A stretch of 23,607 nucleotides of DNA from an uncultured Christensenella sp. (GCA_910586345.1 CAJUHC010000022.1:1-23607), one strand, 5' to 3'; numbered from the stretch's first letter, positions 1 to 8,597 are shown. Numbers and translations are program-made. Notes: a model not told the origin generated them from the letters alone.

Positions 1-1
1 C

Positions 2-1519
2 GATATAACAATCAAAATCGAAAACACGAACATTTCTTACGACCTCAACCCCGGACCCGACCAGAACCGCGGCGCAGGTGCGGCTACGGCGGTAACTTCC
101 GGAAAATGGGAATATTATGCCGTTGTCGAAGAGGGCGCGGTTTGCAGTTCGGCTAAGTTCAGCGACGGAACCGTGACGTTTAAAGGCAGCAACGGTTGGT
201 CCTGGTACAGCTTGCAGCTGTTCCGTCACTATGCACAGTTCGACGCAGGCGCTACTCTTCAAATCACGCTTACGATAGAGGCGGATAAATCCGGTAAAGT
301 TACAATCGGCGGAGAAGTCGTCGAGCTTACGGAAGGAGAGGCTAAGACCGTTACGGTTTACGTTACCCAGCCGAGCGACACGAGTACTCCCACATTAACG
401 ATTGTTTTGGCGGTAATTAAGTCGGGGCAGACCCCTACGGAAGACTCGCTTCCTACCTATACCGAAATGACGGTTAAAGTTTCAAATGTTCAGGTCAACG
501 AATTCACGCCCGAACAGCTTAAAGCTCCTTCGATTTCCGTTGAAGGAAAAGAAATAATCATAACCGATACGAACGAAGAAGGCAGAGTAAACGGCTATGA
601 AGTCGGCTTCTTCACCGAAGCAGGCGGAGAAACGCCCGTAAAGATTGCTACGATTAAAACAGCGGAAGAATTGAAAGCTACCAAAGTCGACGCAGGTAAT
701 TATACTCTTAAAATAAGAGCTCTTCCCGCAAGTGTTCTGTACAGCAAGTCCGATTGGTCGGAAAACGGCGCGACGTTCTCTCCCGAAAGCCTCAGCGCTC
801 CGACGCTTGCCGTTGAAGAAAAGGTAGTGACTATAACCGACACGAACAACGAAGAGGCTAACGTAGGCGGCTATCAGTTAGGCTGGTTCCTTGCCGACAG
901 CGATACTCCCAAATATACGATGAATCTGGCAAACGGCGCGACGATTGACGACGGCAAAGTCGAAGCGGGAAGCTATACTCTCAAACTGAAAGCTCTTTCT
1001 TCGGGACTGTGGTACTGCGCGTCCGAATGGTCGGAAGGCGTTGCTTACGAAAAGACCGGCGGCATAGTTATGAATACCTACGAAGCTTCTTACGAAACTG
1101 TAAAGAACGAAGGCGAAACCGAAGGTGGTTCCAACGACAAGGATTATTGGAAATTATGGTGGGTTCAGGATGCTGGTTGGAATTGCGGTGATGTTGTTAA
1201 TTTGACGCATAACATCGACAAGGATACCAAAACTCTTGAAATAACATATTCCGGCGGTTCGACAACCTGGTGTACTCAGCTCTTCTATAAAAACAGTAAT
1301 CTTGAAGAGGGTAAAAATTACAAAGTTACGTTAAATATCAACGTATCGGCGGCATGCAAGGTTAGCATAAACGGCAATGAGAAATCTCTTACCGCAGGCG
1401 ATAATGCGATAGAGTTTGTTTGGACGGCAAAAGGAACGTCGTTCTCTATGCAGATGGGTCAGTCTGCTTCCGATATTACGCTCAAAATCGCTAACGTTGC
1501 TTGGACGGAAGTAGAATAA
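2..1519 (+). CDS. Large modular secreted-type protein, 3' end only (carbohydrate-binding-like and fibronectin-like modules)
   Basis: The frame is open to the left edge, so the start and most of the protein lie outside; 505 residues are visible. The order is: a beta-rich module (about 1-168) resembling CBM4/9-type carbohydrate-binding domains; two tandem fibronectin-III-like repeats of about 90 residues (173-259 and 264-354), each starting L-x-A-P and sharing ITDTN, GY-x-x-G and AG-x-YTLK; and a second CBM-like module (about 370-505), similar to the first, ending at the stop. There is no LPXTG sorting signal, SLH domain or dockerin at the C terminus, so surface attachment, if any, must be upstream. 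A GTG at 173 would make a shorter frame, but coding continues upstream without a stop and in module register, so it is internal. The likely whole is a secreted glycan-binding or glycan-degrading enzyme or adhesin; the catalytic part, if one exists, is not visible. Confidence 0.75.
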   Translation, partial: DITIKIENTNISYDLNPGPDQNRGAGAATAVTSGKWEYYAVVEEGAVCSSAKFSDGTVTFKGSNGWSWYSLQLFRHYAQFDAGATLQITLTIEADKSGKVTIGGEVVELTEGEAKTVTVYVTQPSDTSTPTLTIVLAVIKSGQTPTEDSLPTYTEMTVKVSNVQVNEFTPEQLKAPSISVEGKEIIITDTNEEGRVNGYEVGFFTEAGGETPVKIATIKTAEELKATKVDAGNYTLKIRALPASVLYSKSDWSENGATFSPESLSAPTLAVEEKVVTITDTNNEEANVGGYQLGWFLADSDTPKYTMNLANGATIDDGKVEAGSYTLKLKALSSGLWYCASEWSEGVAYEKTGGIVMNTYEASYETVKNEGETEGGSNDKDYWKLWWVQDAGWNCGDVVNLTHNIDKDTKTLEITYSGGSTTWCTQLFYKNSNLEEGKNYKVTLNINVSAACKVSINGNEKSLTAGDNAIEFVWTAKGTSFSMQMGQSASDITLKIANVAWTEVE

Positions 1520-1540
1520 TAACAATACAGTAAATATAAC

Positions 1541-1576
1541 GAGGCGCGGGCAAAGCCCGCGCCTCTTATCTTGCAA
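1541..1576 (+). terminator. Rho-independent terminator of the modular protein gene
   Basis: A perfect 11-bp GC-rich stem (GAGGCGCGGGC at 1541-1551, complement at 1555-1565) with an AAA loop starts 22 bases after the stop. It is followed by a T-rich but interrupted tail at 1566-1583. It separates the upstream gene from the arginine operon. Confidence 0.85.
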
Positions 1577-1599
1577 TTTTTTCAGCTTTGTGTTATAAT
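1571..1599 (+). promoter_or_regulatory. Possible distal promoter of the arginine operon
   Basis: TTGCAA (1571-1576), a 17-bp spacer and a perfect TATAAT (1594-1599) lie immediately behind the terminator hairpin and overlap its T-rich tail. A transcript from about 1606 would run through both ARG-box-like sites into argG. The site is weaker than the promoter at 1705-1734, and its use is inferred from the hexamers only. Confidence 0.35.
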
Positions 1600-1627
1600 G
1601 TTTTTAAAGTAGTATTAAATAACGTAA

Positions 1628-1643
1628 ATGTATAAATTTACAT
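1628..1643. promoter_or_regulatory. ARG-box-like palindrome (distal)
   Basis: The 16-base near-palindrome ATGTATAAATTTACAT contains a 14-base core matching 11 positions of the TGAATWWWWATTCA arginine repressor (ArgR/AhrC) half-site consensus, taken from known ARG boxes. It lies about 60 bases upstream of the -35 box. Paired boxes at a distance are common for AhrC-type hexameric repressors, so this could be the auxiliary site for 1682-1699. Confidence 0.4.
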
Positions 1644-1681
1644 AAATTTTAATCCCTATGTAATAAATAATTATAAAATAT

Positions 1682-1699
1682 TTTGAATTTTTATGCAAA
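1682..1699. promoter_or_regulatory. ARG box: arginine repressor operator of argG
   Basis: The core TGAATTTTTATGCA (1684-1697) matches the ARG-box core TGAATWWWWATTCA at 13 of 14 positions, and its flanks are A/T as in known boxes. It ends seven bases before the -35 hexamer of the argG promoter, where bound ArgR would hinder RNA polymerase. The repressor gene itself is not in this window. The operator assignment is inference from motif and position. Confidence 0.6.
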
Positions 1700-1704
1700 T
1701 TTGG

Positions 1705-1734
1705 TTGACACGGGGAAACGTCGGGTAATATAAT
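1705..1734 (+). promoter_or_regulatory. Main promoter of the arginine operon
   Basis: A perfect -35 TTGACA (1705-1710), an 18-bp spacer and a perfect -10 TATAAT (1729-1734) predict a start near 1741. The leader is then only about 30 bases, too short for a T-box or riboswitch, which fits repression by ArgR at the adjacent box. Confidence 0.8.
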
Positions 1735-1769
1735 CTAAACACGATAAATTAATTTGAGGAAACATTAAG

Positions 1770-2990
1770 ATGGATAAGAAAAACATAAAAAAAGTTGTTT
1801 TGGCGTATTCGGGCGGTCTCGATACTTCGATTATTATTCCCTGGCTTAAAGAGAATTACAACAACTGCGAAGTAATCGCCGTCGCGGGAAACGTCGGACA
1901 GGCGGACGAACTCGACGGGCTCGAAGAGAAAGCGTTAAAGACGGGCGCGTCTAAACTGTACGTGCTCGACCTCACCGACGATTATGCGGATAATTACATA
2001 ATACCCACCTTGAAAGCGGGGGCGCTTTACGAGGAGTATTATCTCGGAACGAGCCACGCGCGCCCCTGTATCGGCAAAGCTTTGGCGGAAGTCGCGCTTA
2101 AAGAAAAGGCGGACGCAATTGTCCACGGCTGTACGGGAAAGGGAAACGACCAGGTTCGGTTCGAACTCGCGATAAAGAGGTTTGCTCCCGATATGCCCGT
2201 AATCGCGCCTTGGCGCGAGTGGGACATTAAGTCGCGCGACGAAGAAATCGATTACGCGGAGGCGCACGACATACCGCTTAAAATCAGCAGGGAAACAAAT
2301 TATTCGAAGGATAAAAACCTTTGGCACCTTTCGCACGAGGGGCTCGACCTCGAAGACACGGGCAACGAACCGCAGTATGAAAAAGAAGGTTTTCTCGAAA
2401 TGGGAGTGTCTCCCTTAAACGCGCCGGATAAACCCGTTTACGTCGAAATAGAATTCGAAAAGGGCGTCCCCGTCGCGGTAGACGGCGAGAAAACGTCTAC
2501 TAAAAATATTATATACAAGCTCAACAAACTCGGCGGCGAGAACGGAATAGGACTTGTGGATATAGTCGAAAACCGTCTTGTCGGTATGAAATGCAGGGGA
2601 GTGTACGAGACTCCCGGCGGTGCGATATTATACAAGGCGCATTCGTATCTCGAATCGCTTTGCCTTGACAAACTCACTATGCACGAAAAACAAAAACTCG
2701 CGATTACGTTCGGAGAACTCGTCTACAACGGTCAGTGGTTTACTCCGCTCCGCGAGGCGCTGAGCGCGTTCGTCGATAAAACGCAGGAAACCGTAACGGG
2801 TAAGGTACGCCTTAAACTCTATAAGGGCAATATCATAAACGCGGGAGCGTGGAGCAGTTATTCGCTTTACAGCGAAGAAATCGCTACGTTCGGCGAAAGC
2901 GATTACGACCAGAAAGACGCGCAAGGCTTTATCAATCTTTACGGGTTGCCCGTCAAAGTGCAGGCAATTGTCGAAAGCAAGAATAAATAA
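1770..2990 (+). CDS. argG: Argininosuccinate synthase
   Basis: The enzyme joins citrulline and aspartate using ATP to give argininosuccinate, the penultimate step of arginine synthesis, in the cytoplasm. The 406-residue product is of normal family length. The N-terminal ATP-pyrophosphatase P-loop motif AYSGGLDTS is at residues 12-20, and the conserved HGCTGKGNDQVRFE segment that contacts citrulline and aspartate is at 119-132. The ATG has GAGGA nine bases upstream and sits about 30 bases after the predicted transcription start. It is the first gene of the operon, with a short structured gap before argH. Placing argG and argH ahead of the ornithine-forming genes means the last two steps are transcribed first. 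The identification is secure. Confidence 0.97.
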   Translation: MDKKNIKKVVLAYSGGLDTSIIIPWLKENYNNCEVIAVAGNVGQADELDGLEEKALKTGASKLYVLDLTDDYADNYIIPTLKAGALYEEYYLGTSHARPCIGKALAEVALKEKADAIVHGCTGKGNDQVRFELAIKRFAPDMPVIAPWREWDIKSRDEEIDYAEAHDIPLKISRETNYSKDKNLWHLSHEGLDLEDTGNEPQYEKEGFLEMGVSPLNAPDKPVYVEIEFEKGVPVAVDGEKTSTKNIIYKLNKLGGENGIGLVDIVENRLVGMKCRGVYETPGGAILYKAHSYLESLCLDKLTMHEKQKLAITFGELVYNGQWFTPLREALSAFVDKTQETVTGKVRLKLYKGNIINAGAWSSYSLYSEEIATFGESDYDQKDAQGFINLYGLPVKVQAIVESKNK

Positions 2991-2995
2991 CGAAG

Positions 2996-3021
2996 TTTGT
3001 CCTGCTTTACGGCGGGACAAA
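2996..3021 (+). other. argG-argH intergenic hairpin
   Basis: A 10-bp stem (TTTGTCCTGC at 2996-3005, GCGGGACAAA at 3012-3021, one G-U pair) with a six-base loop starts six bases after the argG stop. There is no T tract behind it, so it is not an intrinsic terminator. It may be an mRNA processing or stability element that adjusts argH relative to argG; this is inference. Confidence 0.5.
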
Positions 3022-3044
3022 ACGCTTTACGGAGTTTTATAAAT

Positions 3045-4424
3045 ATGGCTAAATTATGGGAGGGACGGAGCGCAGGCGAAATAAGCAAAATCGCAGACTG
3101 TTTCAATTCCTCGATAAAATTCGATAAACGATTATACAGGCAGGATATAGAAGGAAGCATAGCTCACGCGGGTATGCTCGGCGAGTGCGGTATAATTTCC
3201 GTCTGCGACGCGGATAAAATAAAAGACGGCTTGCGCGGAATTTTAAAAGATTTGGAAAACGGTTCTCTTGAAATCGACGAAACCGCGGAGGATATACATA
3301 CTTTTATAGAACTCGTTCTGACCGAAAGAATAGGCGAAACGGGAAAAAAGCTTCATACGGCGAGGAGCCGTAACGACCAGGTCGCGCTTGATTTGAGAAT
3401 GTACGTCAGGAGCGAAATCTGCGCAATAATCGAAAAGCTGAAAGCTCTTATCATTGCAATAACCGATAAAGCTGAACAGTATAAATCCTGCATAATGCCC
3501 GCTTACACGCATTTACAGCGCGCGCAGCCCGTAACTTTCGGTCATTATCTTTTAGCATATTCGATGATGTTTTTAAGGGATACCGACAGGCTTTCGGACT
3601 GCAATAAAAGACTTAACTTTTCACCGATAGGCTGTTGCGCTTTGGCGGGAACGACTTACGTAACGGACAGGAAATACGAGGCGGACACACTCGGCTTCGA
3701 CGGAATTGTTCTGAACAGCTTAGACGGCGTGTCGGACAGGGATTTCTGCGTAGAATATCTGAGCGCGCTTTCGCTTATTATGACGCACTTGTCGAGGCTT
3801 TCGGAGGAGCTTATTCTCTGGTCGTCCTGGGAGTTTAAATTTATAGAACTTTCGGACGGGTTTACGACGGGTTCTTCTATAATGCCACAAAAGAAAAATC
3901 CCGATATTGCGGAACTCGTCCGCGGTAAGACGGGCAGGGTGTACGGCGATTTGCTTTCCGCTTTGACTATGCTCAAAGGTCTTCCGCTTGCCTATAATAA
4001 GGATATGCAGGAGGATAAAGAAGGGCTTTTCGATGCTTCGGACACGGTTTCGGCGTGTCTCGACGTGTTTGCACCTATGATTTCCGAAATGCGCGCGAAT
4101 ACATCGAATATGCGAAAAGCCGCGGAAAAGGGTTTCATAAACGCAACCGACCTTGCGGACTATTTAGTCAAAAAAGGTCTGCCGTTCAGAACCGCTTATA
4201 AAATAGCGGGAAAAATCGTTGCGGAGTGCGCGGACTGCGGAAAAACGCTCGAAACGCTGAATTTGCAGGAATATAAAAAGCACAGCGATTTATTCGATAA
4301 CGATTTGTATTCGGAAATTTCGCTCGAAACGTGCGTGAATAAGCGCATATCGGAGGGCGGACCGTCGTTGAAATCGGTCGAAAAACAGATTGAATTCGTC
4401 AGGGAAAGTTTAAAAAATGTATAA
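3045..4424 (+). CDS. argH: Argininosuccinate lyase
   Basis: The enzyme cleaves argininosuccinate to arginine and fumarate and belongs to the fumarase/aspartase superfamily. Seen in the 459-residue product are HTARSRND (104-111), THLQRAQP (155-162) and the signature loop GSSIMPQKKNPD (276-287), which carries the catalytic serine (about 278). The ATG at 3045 follows GGAG by ten bases and begins with the family-typical MAKLWEGR. A longer reading from a TTG at 2997 would add 16 residues encoded by the hairpin and is rejected. The last codons overlap the argC start by eight bases, implying translational coupling. The identification is secure. Confidence 0.97.
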   Translation: MAKLWEGRSAGEISKIADCFNSSIKFDKRLYRQDIEGSIAHAGMLGECGIISVCDADKIKDGLRGILKDLENGSLEIDETAEDIHTFIELVLTERIGETGKKLHTARSRNDQVALDLRMYVRSEICAIIEKLKALIIAITDKAEQYKSCIMPAYTHLQRAQPVTFGHYLLAYSMMFLRDTDRLSDCNKRLNFSPIGCCALAGTTYVTDRKYEADTLGFDGIVLNSLDGVSDRDFCVEYLSALSLIMTHLSRLSEELILWSSWEFKFIELSDGFTTGSSIMPQKKNPDIAELVRGKTGRVYGDLLSALTMLKGLPLAYNKDMQEDKEGLFDASDTVSACLDVFAPMISEMRANTSNMRKAAEKGFINATDLADYLVKKGLPFRTAYKIAGKIVAECADCGKTLETLNLQEYKKHSDLFDNDLYSEISLETCVNKRISEGGPSLKSVEKQIEFVRESLKNV

Positions 4425-5349
4425 GGTTTTTGTGGACGGGAGCGCGGGCACTACGGGATTGCGTATTTACGGCAGACTTTCGGAAAGAACGGATATAGAG
4501 CTTTTGACTCTTCCCGATAATCTCAGAAAGGACGCGTCGGCGCGCGAAGAAAAATTAAATTCGGCGGACGTTGTATTTTTATGTCTGCCCGACGACGCCG
4601 CGCGGGAAGCCGTTTCGATGCTTAAAAATCCGTCCGTCAAAGTCATAGATACTTCAACGGCGCACAGGATTGAACCGGGCTGGGAATACGGGTTTCCCGA
4701 GCTTTCGGGAAGGTTTGAAAAGATAGCTTCTTCAAAGCGGATAGCAAATCCCGGTTGCCACGCGAGCGGATTTGTAGCGCTGATTGAACCGCTTGTCGGT
4801 GCGGGAATTTTGAATTCCCGCGCACGGCTTTCGTGTTTTTCGCTTACGGGATATACGGGCGGAGGCAAAAAGATGATAGAAGAATACGAGGGCGGACATC
4901 CCGCTCTTTACGACGCGCCGAGGCAGTACGGACTGTCGCAATCACATAAACATTTGCCCGAAATGCAGAAAATATGCAAACTTAAATACGCTCCCGCGTT
5001 CTGCCCGACAGTCGCGCCGTTTCCCTGCGGAATGGAGGTTACGGTTCCTGTTTTCGCGGAAGATATATGCGGAACCGCGGAAGATATTAAGGAAATATAC
5101 CGTTCGGTCTATAATAATAACGGGGCGGTGAGATACGTTTCGGACGACGAAAACGGTTTCCTTTCCGCAAACGCGTATTCGGGAAGCGACGGTATGGGGG
5201 TTTCGGTTTACGGCAATAAAGACAGGATATTGCTCGTATCGAGGTTCGACAACCTCGGCAAAGGCGCGAGCGGAGCGGCGATTCAGAATATGAACGTTAT
5301 GATTGGCGAAGAGCAGACGAAAGGACTTGTATTACAGGAGAAAATATGA
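4417..5349 (+). CDS. argC: N-acetyl-gamma-glutamyl-phosphate reductase
   Basis: This is the NADPH-dependent reduction of N-acetylglutamyl phosphate to the semialdehyde, third step of the acetylated ornithine pathway. The 310-residue product is the shorter type-2 form: the nucleotide-binding loop reads DGSAGTTGL (7-15) and the active-site cysteine is C114 in NPGCHASGF. The later SHKHLPEM (about 195) fits the catalytic histidine region. The gene overlaps argH by eight bases and has no strong Shine-Dalgarno of its own beyond an A-rich tract, so re-initiation after argH is likely. Its stop overlaps the argJ ATG (ATGA). Confidence 0.95.
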   Translation: MYKVFVDGSAGTTGLRIYGRLSERTDIELLTLPDNLRKDASAREEKLNSADVVFLCLPDDAAREAVSMLKNPSVKVIDTSTAHRIEPGWEYGFPELSGRFEKIASSKRIANPGCHASGFVALIEPLVGAGILNSRARLSCFSLTGYTGGGKKMIEEYEGGHPALYDAPRQYGLSQSHKHLPEMQKICKLKYAPAFCPTVAPFPCGMEVTVPVFAEDICGTAEDIKEIYRSVYNNNGAVRYVSDDENGFLSANAYSGSDGMGVSVYGNKDRILLVSRFDNLGKGASGAAIQNMNVMIGEEQTKGLVLQEKI

Positions 5350-6560
5350 AATTTATTTCGGGCGGAGTTTGCGCCGCAAAGGGATTTAAAGCCGGCGGAG
5401 TGCATTGCGGAATACGCAAGTCACGCAAAAAAAGAGATTTGGCTTTGATTTTCAGCGAAAAGGAATGTAACGCGGCGGCGGTATATACGAATAATCTCGT
5501 AAAGGGCTCACCTCTTGTCGTTACTGAGAAAAATTTATTTGACGGCAAAGCGCAGGCGGTTATTTGCAACAGCGGAAACGCGAACACCTGCAACGCCGGC
5601 GGCGAAGAAATCGCTTTGCAGACCTGCCGTCTGCTTTCGGCGGAACTCGGTATTAAGGCGGAGAACGTAATCGTGGCTTCGACGGGCGTTATCGGTCAGC
5701 CTCTGAATATCGAACCTATAAAAAACGGTATGTCCGCGCTCGTAAGTTCGCTTTCGGATAAAGGAAGCGTTTACGCGTCCGAGGCGATTATGACTACAGA
5801 TACGAAAACCAAAGAAATCGCGGCGGAGTTCGAGGCGGGCGGAAAAATCTGTCGGATAGGAGGTATCGCAAAGGGAAGCGGGATGATTCATCCCGACCTT
5901 GCCACAATGCTCGTATTTATTACGACGGATTGTGCGATTTCTTCGAAAATGCTCGAAAAAGCTTTGAAAACGGACGTAAAAAGCACATTCAATATGCTGA
6001 GCATAGACGGCGACACTTCTACAAACGATATGGTCTGCGTTCTTGCGAACGGGCTTGCGGGAAATAAAGAGATTGACGGCGACGGCGAAGATTTCAGCGC
6101 GTTTATGCAGGCTCTCAATACCGTAAACGTCGCGCTTTGCAGAATGATTGCGGGCGACGGCGAAGGCGCGACTAAACTTTTGGAGTGTACCGTTTCAGGC
6201 GCGAAGACGGATGCGGACGCAAAAAAAACTGCTAAGAGCGTAGTCTGTTCCTCGCTTTTAAAAGCGGCGATGTTCGGCGCGGACGCTAACTGGGGCAGGG
6301 TGCTGTGCGCGATAGGTTATTCGGGCGCGGACGTGGATATCGGCAAAGTAGGAGTTTCGTTCGTATCCGCAAACGGCGAAGTCGGCGTATGCGCAGACGG
6401 TAAAGGGATTCCGTTTTCGGAAGATATCGCAAAGTCGGTGCTGTCCGCAGACGAGATAGAAATACGCGTAAATTTAAACGACGGCGAAAGCGCGGCTTCG
6501 GCTTGGGGCTGCGATTTGACGTACGATTACGTAAAAATCAACGGAGATTACAGGACTTGA
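5346..6560 (+). CDS. argJ: Bifunctional ornithine acetyltransferase / N-acetylglutamate synthase
   Basis: The enzyme transfers the acetyl group from N-acetylornithine to glutamate, recycling it and releasing ornithine. The 404-residue precursor is self-cleaved into two chains: the cleavage site and nucleophile are A186-T187 in HPDLATML. Other conserved stretches are SGNAN (76-80), ASTGVIGQPL (111-120) and the C-terminal NWGRVLCAIGYSG. ArgJ implies the cyclic pathway, so a separate argA or argE is not needed. Whether it also uses acetyl-CoA (bifunctional) cannot be read from sequence alone, though no argA is nearby. It starts in an ATGA overlap with argC and is followed by argB after two bases. 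Confidence 0.95.
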   Translation: MKFISGGVCAAKGFKAGGVHCGIRKSRKKRDLALIFSEKECNAAAVYTNNLVKGSPLVVTEKNLFDGKAQAVICNSGNANTCNAGGEEIALQTCRLLSAELGIKAENVIVASTGVIGQPLNIEPIKNGMSALVSSLSDKGSVYASEAIMTTDTKTKEIAAEFEAGGKICRIGGIAKGSGMIHPDLATMLVFITTDCAISSKMLEKALKTDVKSTFNMLSIDGDTSTNDMVCVLANGLAGNKEIDGDGEDFSAFMQALNTVNVALCRMIAGDGEGATKLLECTVSGAKTDADAKKTAKSVVCSSLLKAAMFGADANWGRVLCAIGYSGADVDIGKVGVSFVSANGEVGVCADGKGIPFSEDIAKSVLSADEIEIRVNLNDGESAASAWGCDLTYDYVKINGDYRT

Positions 6561-6562
6561 TT

Positions 6563-7435
6563 ATGGATGGCAATTTTTCAAACGCTCAGCGCGCCGAAGT
6601 TTTGACGCAGGCGCTTCCGTATATAAGGCGGTATAACGGTAAAGTCATAGTCGTGAAATACGGCGGGAACGCGATGGTAAATCCCGAATTAAAAGAACAG
6701 GTTATGGAAGATATAGTTCTTTTGTGGCTTACGGGCGTCAAAGTCGTGCTCGTTCACGGAGGCGGGCCCGAAATTTCGGATATGATGTCAAAGCTCGGTA
6801 AAAAGGCGGAGTTTATCGACGGATTGCGGGTTACCGATAAGGAAACGGTCGATATAGCGCAGATGGTGCTTTCGGGTAAGATAAACAAAACTCTTGTCAA
6901 TCTTATTCAAATGAAGGGCGGTAAAGCTATGGGCGTTTCCGGTATAGACGGCAGACTTATAGAGGCTAAGCCCAAAAACGAAAAGCTCGGTTACGTCGGA
7001 GAAATAGAGAATATCAATATCGGACCCGTTCTCGATTTGCTCGAAAAGGGGTATATACCCGTAATTTCGACTATCGGTTGCGACGGGTACGGAAACGTTT
7101 TCAATATTAACGGCGACACGGCGGCCGCCTGTATAGCGGGCGCGCTCAAAGCCGAAAGAATGATAATGATGACCGACATTGCAGGCATACTCAAAGATAA
7201 GGATAATCCCGAAACTCTTATACCTAAAATAACGGTAAAAGAGGCGGAACGGCTTTTCAAAGACGGAGTTATTTCGGGCGGAATGATACCCAAAACGGAC
7301 TGCTGTATCAAAGCGATTGAGTGCGGGGTTAAAAACGTAGTTATAATGGACGGAAGAATACCGCATTCCATACTTATGGAGCTTTTGACCGACGAGGGCG
7401 CGGGAACTATGGTAACGGGTTACGCAAATGACTGA
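6563..7435 (+). CDS. argB: N-acetylglutamate kinase, arginine-sensitive type
   Basis: The enzyme phosphorylates N-acetylglutamate, the committed and usually arginine-inhibited step of the cyclic pathway. The 290-residue product has KYGGN (32-36), HGGGPE (65-70) and NINGD (181-185) of the amino acid kinase fold, and the C-terminal GGMIPK (239-244). About 25 residues precede the first core strand, including ALPYIRRYNGK (17-27); such an N-terminal helix is known to mark arginine-inhibited kinases that form hexamers. The ATG at 6563 has AGGA at 6552-6555 and begins two bases after the argJ stop; a TTG at 6503 would run inside argJ and is rejected. Confidence 0.95.
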   Translation: MDGNFSNAQRAEVLTQALPYIRRYNGKVIVVKYGGNAMVNPELKEQVMEDIVLLWLTGVKVVLVHGGGPEISDMMSKLGKKAEFIDGLRVTDKETVDIAQMVLSGKINKTLVNLIQMKGGKAMGVSGIDGRLIEAKPKNEKLGYVGEIENINIGPVLDLLEKGYIPVISTIGCDGYGNVFNINGDTAAACIAGALKAERMIMMTDIAGILKDKDNPETLIPKITVKEAERLFKDGVISGGMIPKTDCCIKAIECGVKNVVIMDGRIPHSILMELLTDEGAGTMVTGYAND

Positions 7436-8597
7436 TATTAAAAGCAAAGACAAGTTATATATTGCGAATACGTATTCGCGTCTGCCGGTAGAGATTGCCC
7501 GCGGAAAGGGTTCGCTCGTTTACGATACGGACGGCAGACGGTATATCGATTTGGGTTCGGGAATAGCGGTAAACACTTTCGGCGTTTGCGACGAAGAGTG
7601 GATAAAAGCGGTAACCGAACAGCTTAACGCCGTTCAGCATACTTCGAATTTGTTTTATTCCGAACCGTGTGCAACGCTTGCCGAAATTCTTTGTAAAAGA
7701 ACGGGAATGAAGAAAGTATTTTTTGCGAATTCGGGCGCGGAGGCGAACGAGTGCGCGATAAAAGCCGCGCGCAAATACGGCGAGGAAAAAAAGGGTAAAG
7801 ACTGCTATACTATCGTAACTCTTTACAACAGTTTCCACGGCAGAACGCTTGCAACGCTTGCGGCGACGGGGCAGGACGTTTTTCACGAACGTTTCCGTCC
7901 GTTTCCGTCGGGATTTGTATATGCGGATGCGAACGATATCGAAAGCGTGAAGAAACTTTGCTCGGAAAACAAGGTCTGTGCCGTTATGTTCGAACCCGTT
8001 CAGGGTGAGGGCGGGGTGATGCCTCTTGACGTCTACTTCGTAAAAGAGCTTTACGCATACTGTAAAGAAAAAGATATTCTTTTAATCGCCGACGAAGTGC
8101 AGACGGGAAACGGAAGATGCGGAAAGTTATACGATTATATGAATTACGGTATAGCTCCCGACATAGTTACGACCGCTAAGGGGCTCGGTGGAGGACTTCC
8201 TATCGGAGCCTGTATTATGGGAGAAAAATGCGCGGATACACTGACTTACGGCGACCACGGTTCGACGTTCGGCGGGAATCCCGCGGCCGCGGCGGGCGCG
8301 CTCAGTATTATAAACCGTATAGACGAAAAACTTTTAAAAGGCGTAATTGAAAAAAGCGAATATATTTTCGGCGAACTTTCCTCCGCCGACGGGATAGTTT
8401 CCGTCAGCGGAAGGGGACTTATGATAGGAATAAAAACGGAAAAACCCGTAAAAGACGTTCAGAGCGAGTGTATAAAAAGAGGAGTGCTTTGCCTTACGGC
8501 TAAGGATAAATTAAGACTGCTTCCCGCGTTGAATATTCCGTTCGGACTGCTGAAAGAAGCGGTGTCGGTAATAAAACGGGTCTGCGCGGAACTATAA
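7428..8597 (+). CDS. argD: Acetylornithine aminotransferase
   Basis: This PLP-dependent class-III aminotransferase converts N-acetylglutamate semialdehyde to N-acetylornithine with glutamate as amino donor. The 389-residue product shows NSGAEANE (101-108) for phosphate binding, FHGRT (136-140), the cofactor aspartate D222 in ADEVQ and the Schiff-base lysine K251 in TTAKGLGGG. It overlaps argB by eight bases. Some ArgD enzymes also serve succinyldiaminopimelate in lysine synthesis, so dual use is possible but not visible here. Its stop overlaps the Shine-Dalgarno of argF. Confidence 0.95.
   Translation: MTDIKSKDKLYIANTYSRLPVEIARGKGSLVYDTDGRRYIDLGSGIAVNTFGVCDEEWIKAVTEQLNAVQHTSNLFYSEPCATLAEILCKRTGMKKVFFANSGAEANECAIKAARKYGEEKKGKDCYTIVTLYNSFHGRTLATLAATGQDVFHERFRPFPSGFVYADANDIESVKKLCSENKVCAVMFEPVQGEGGVMPLDVYFVKELYAYCKEKDILLIADEVQTGNGRCGKLYDYMNYGIAPDIVTTAKGLGGGLPIGACIMGEKCADTLTYGDHGSTFGGNPAAAAGALSIINRIDEKLLKGVIEKSEYIFGELSSADGIVSVSGRGLMIGIKTEKPVKDVQSECIKRGVLCLTAKDKLRLLPALNIPFGLLKEAVSVIKRVCAEL

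Noticed and set aside
1600..1769. T-box or riboswitch in the argG leader
   Set aside because: The region is AT-rich without a T-box core or stable long helices, and the consensus promoter leaves only about 30 leader bases.
6788..7453. 221-codon open frame on the minus strand across argB
   Set aside because: It lies entirely opposite well-identified argB and argD coding, has no ribosome site, and its protein is compositionally odd (Tyr/Arg-rich). It is a shadow of GC-biased codons.
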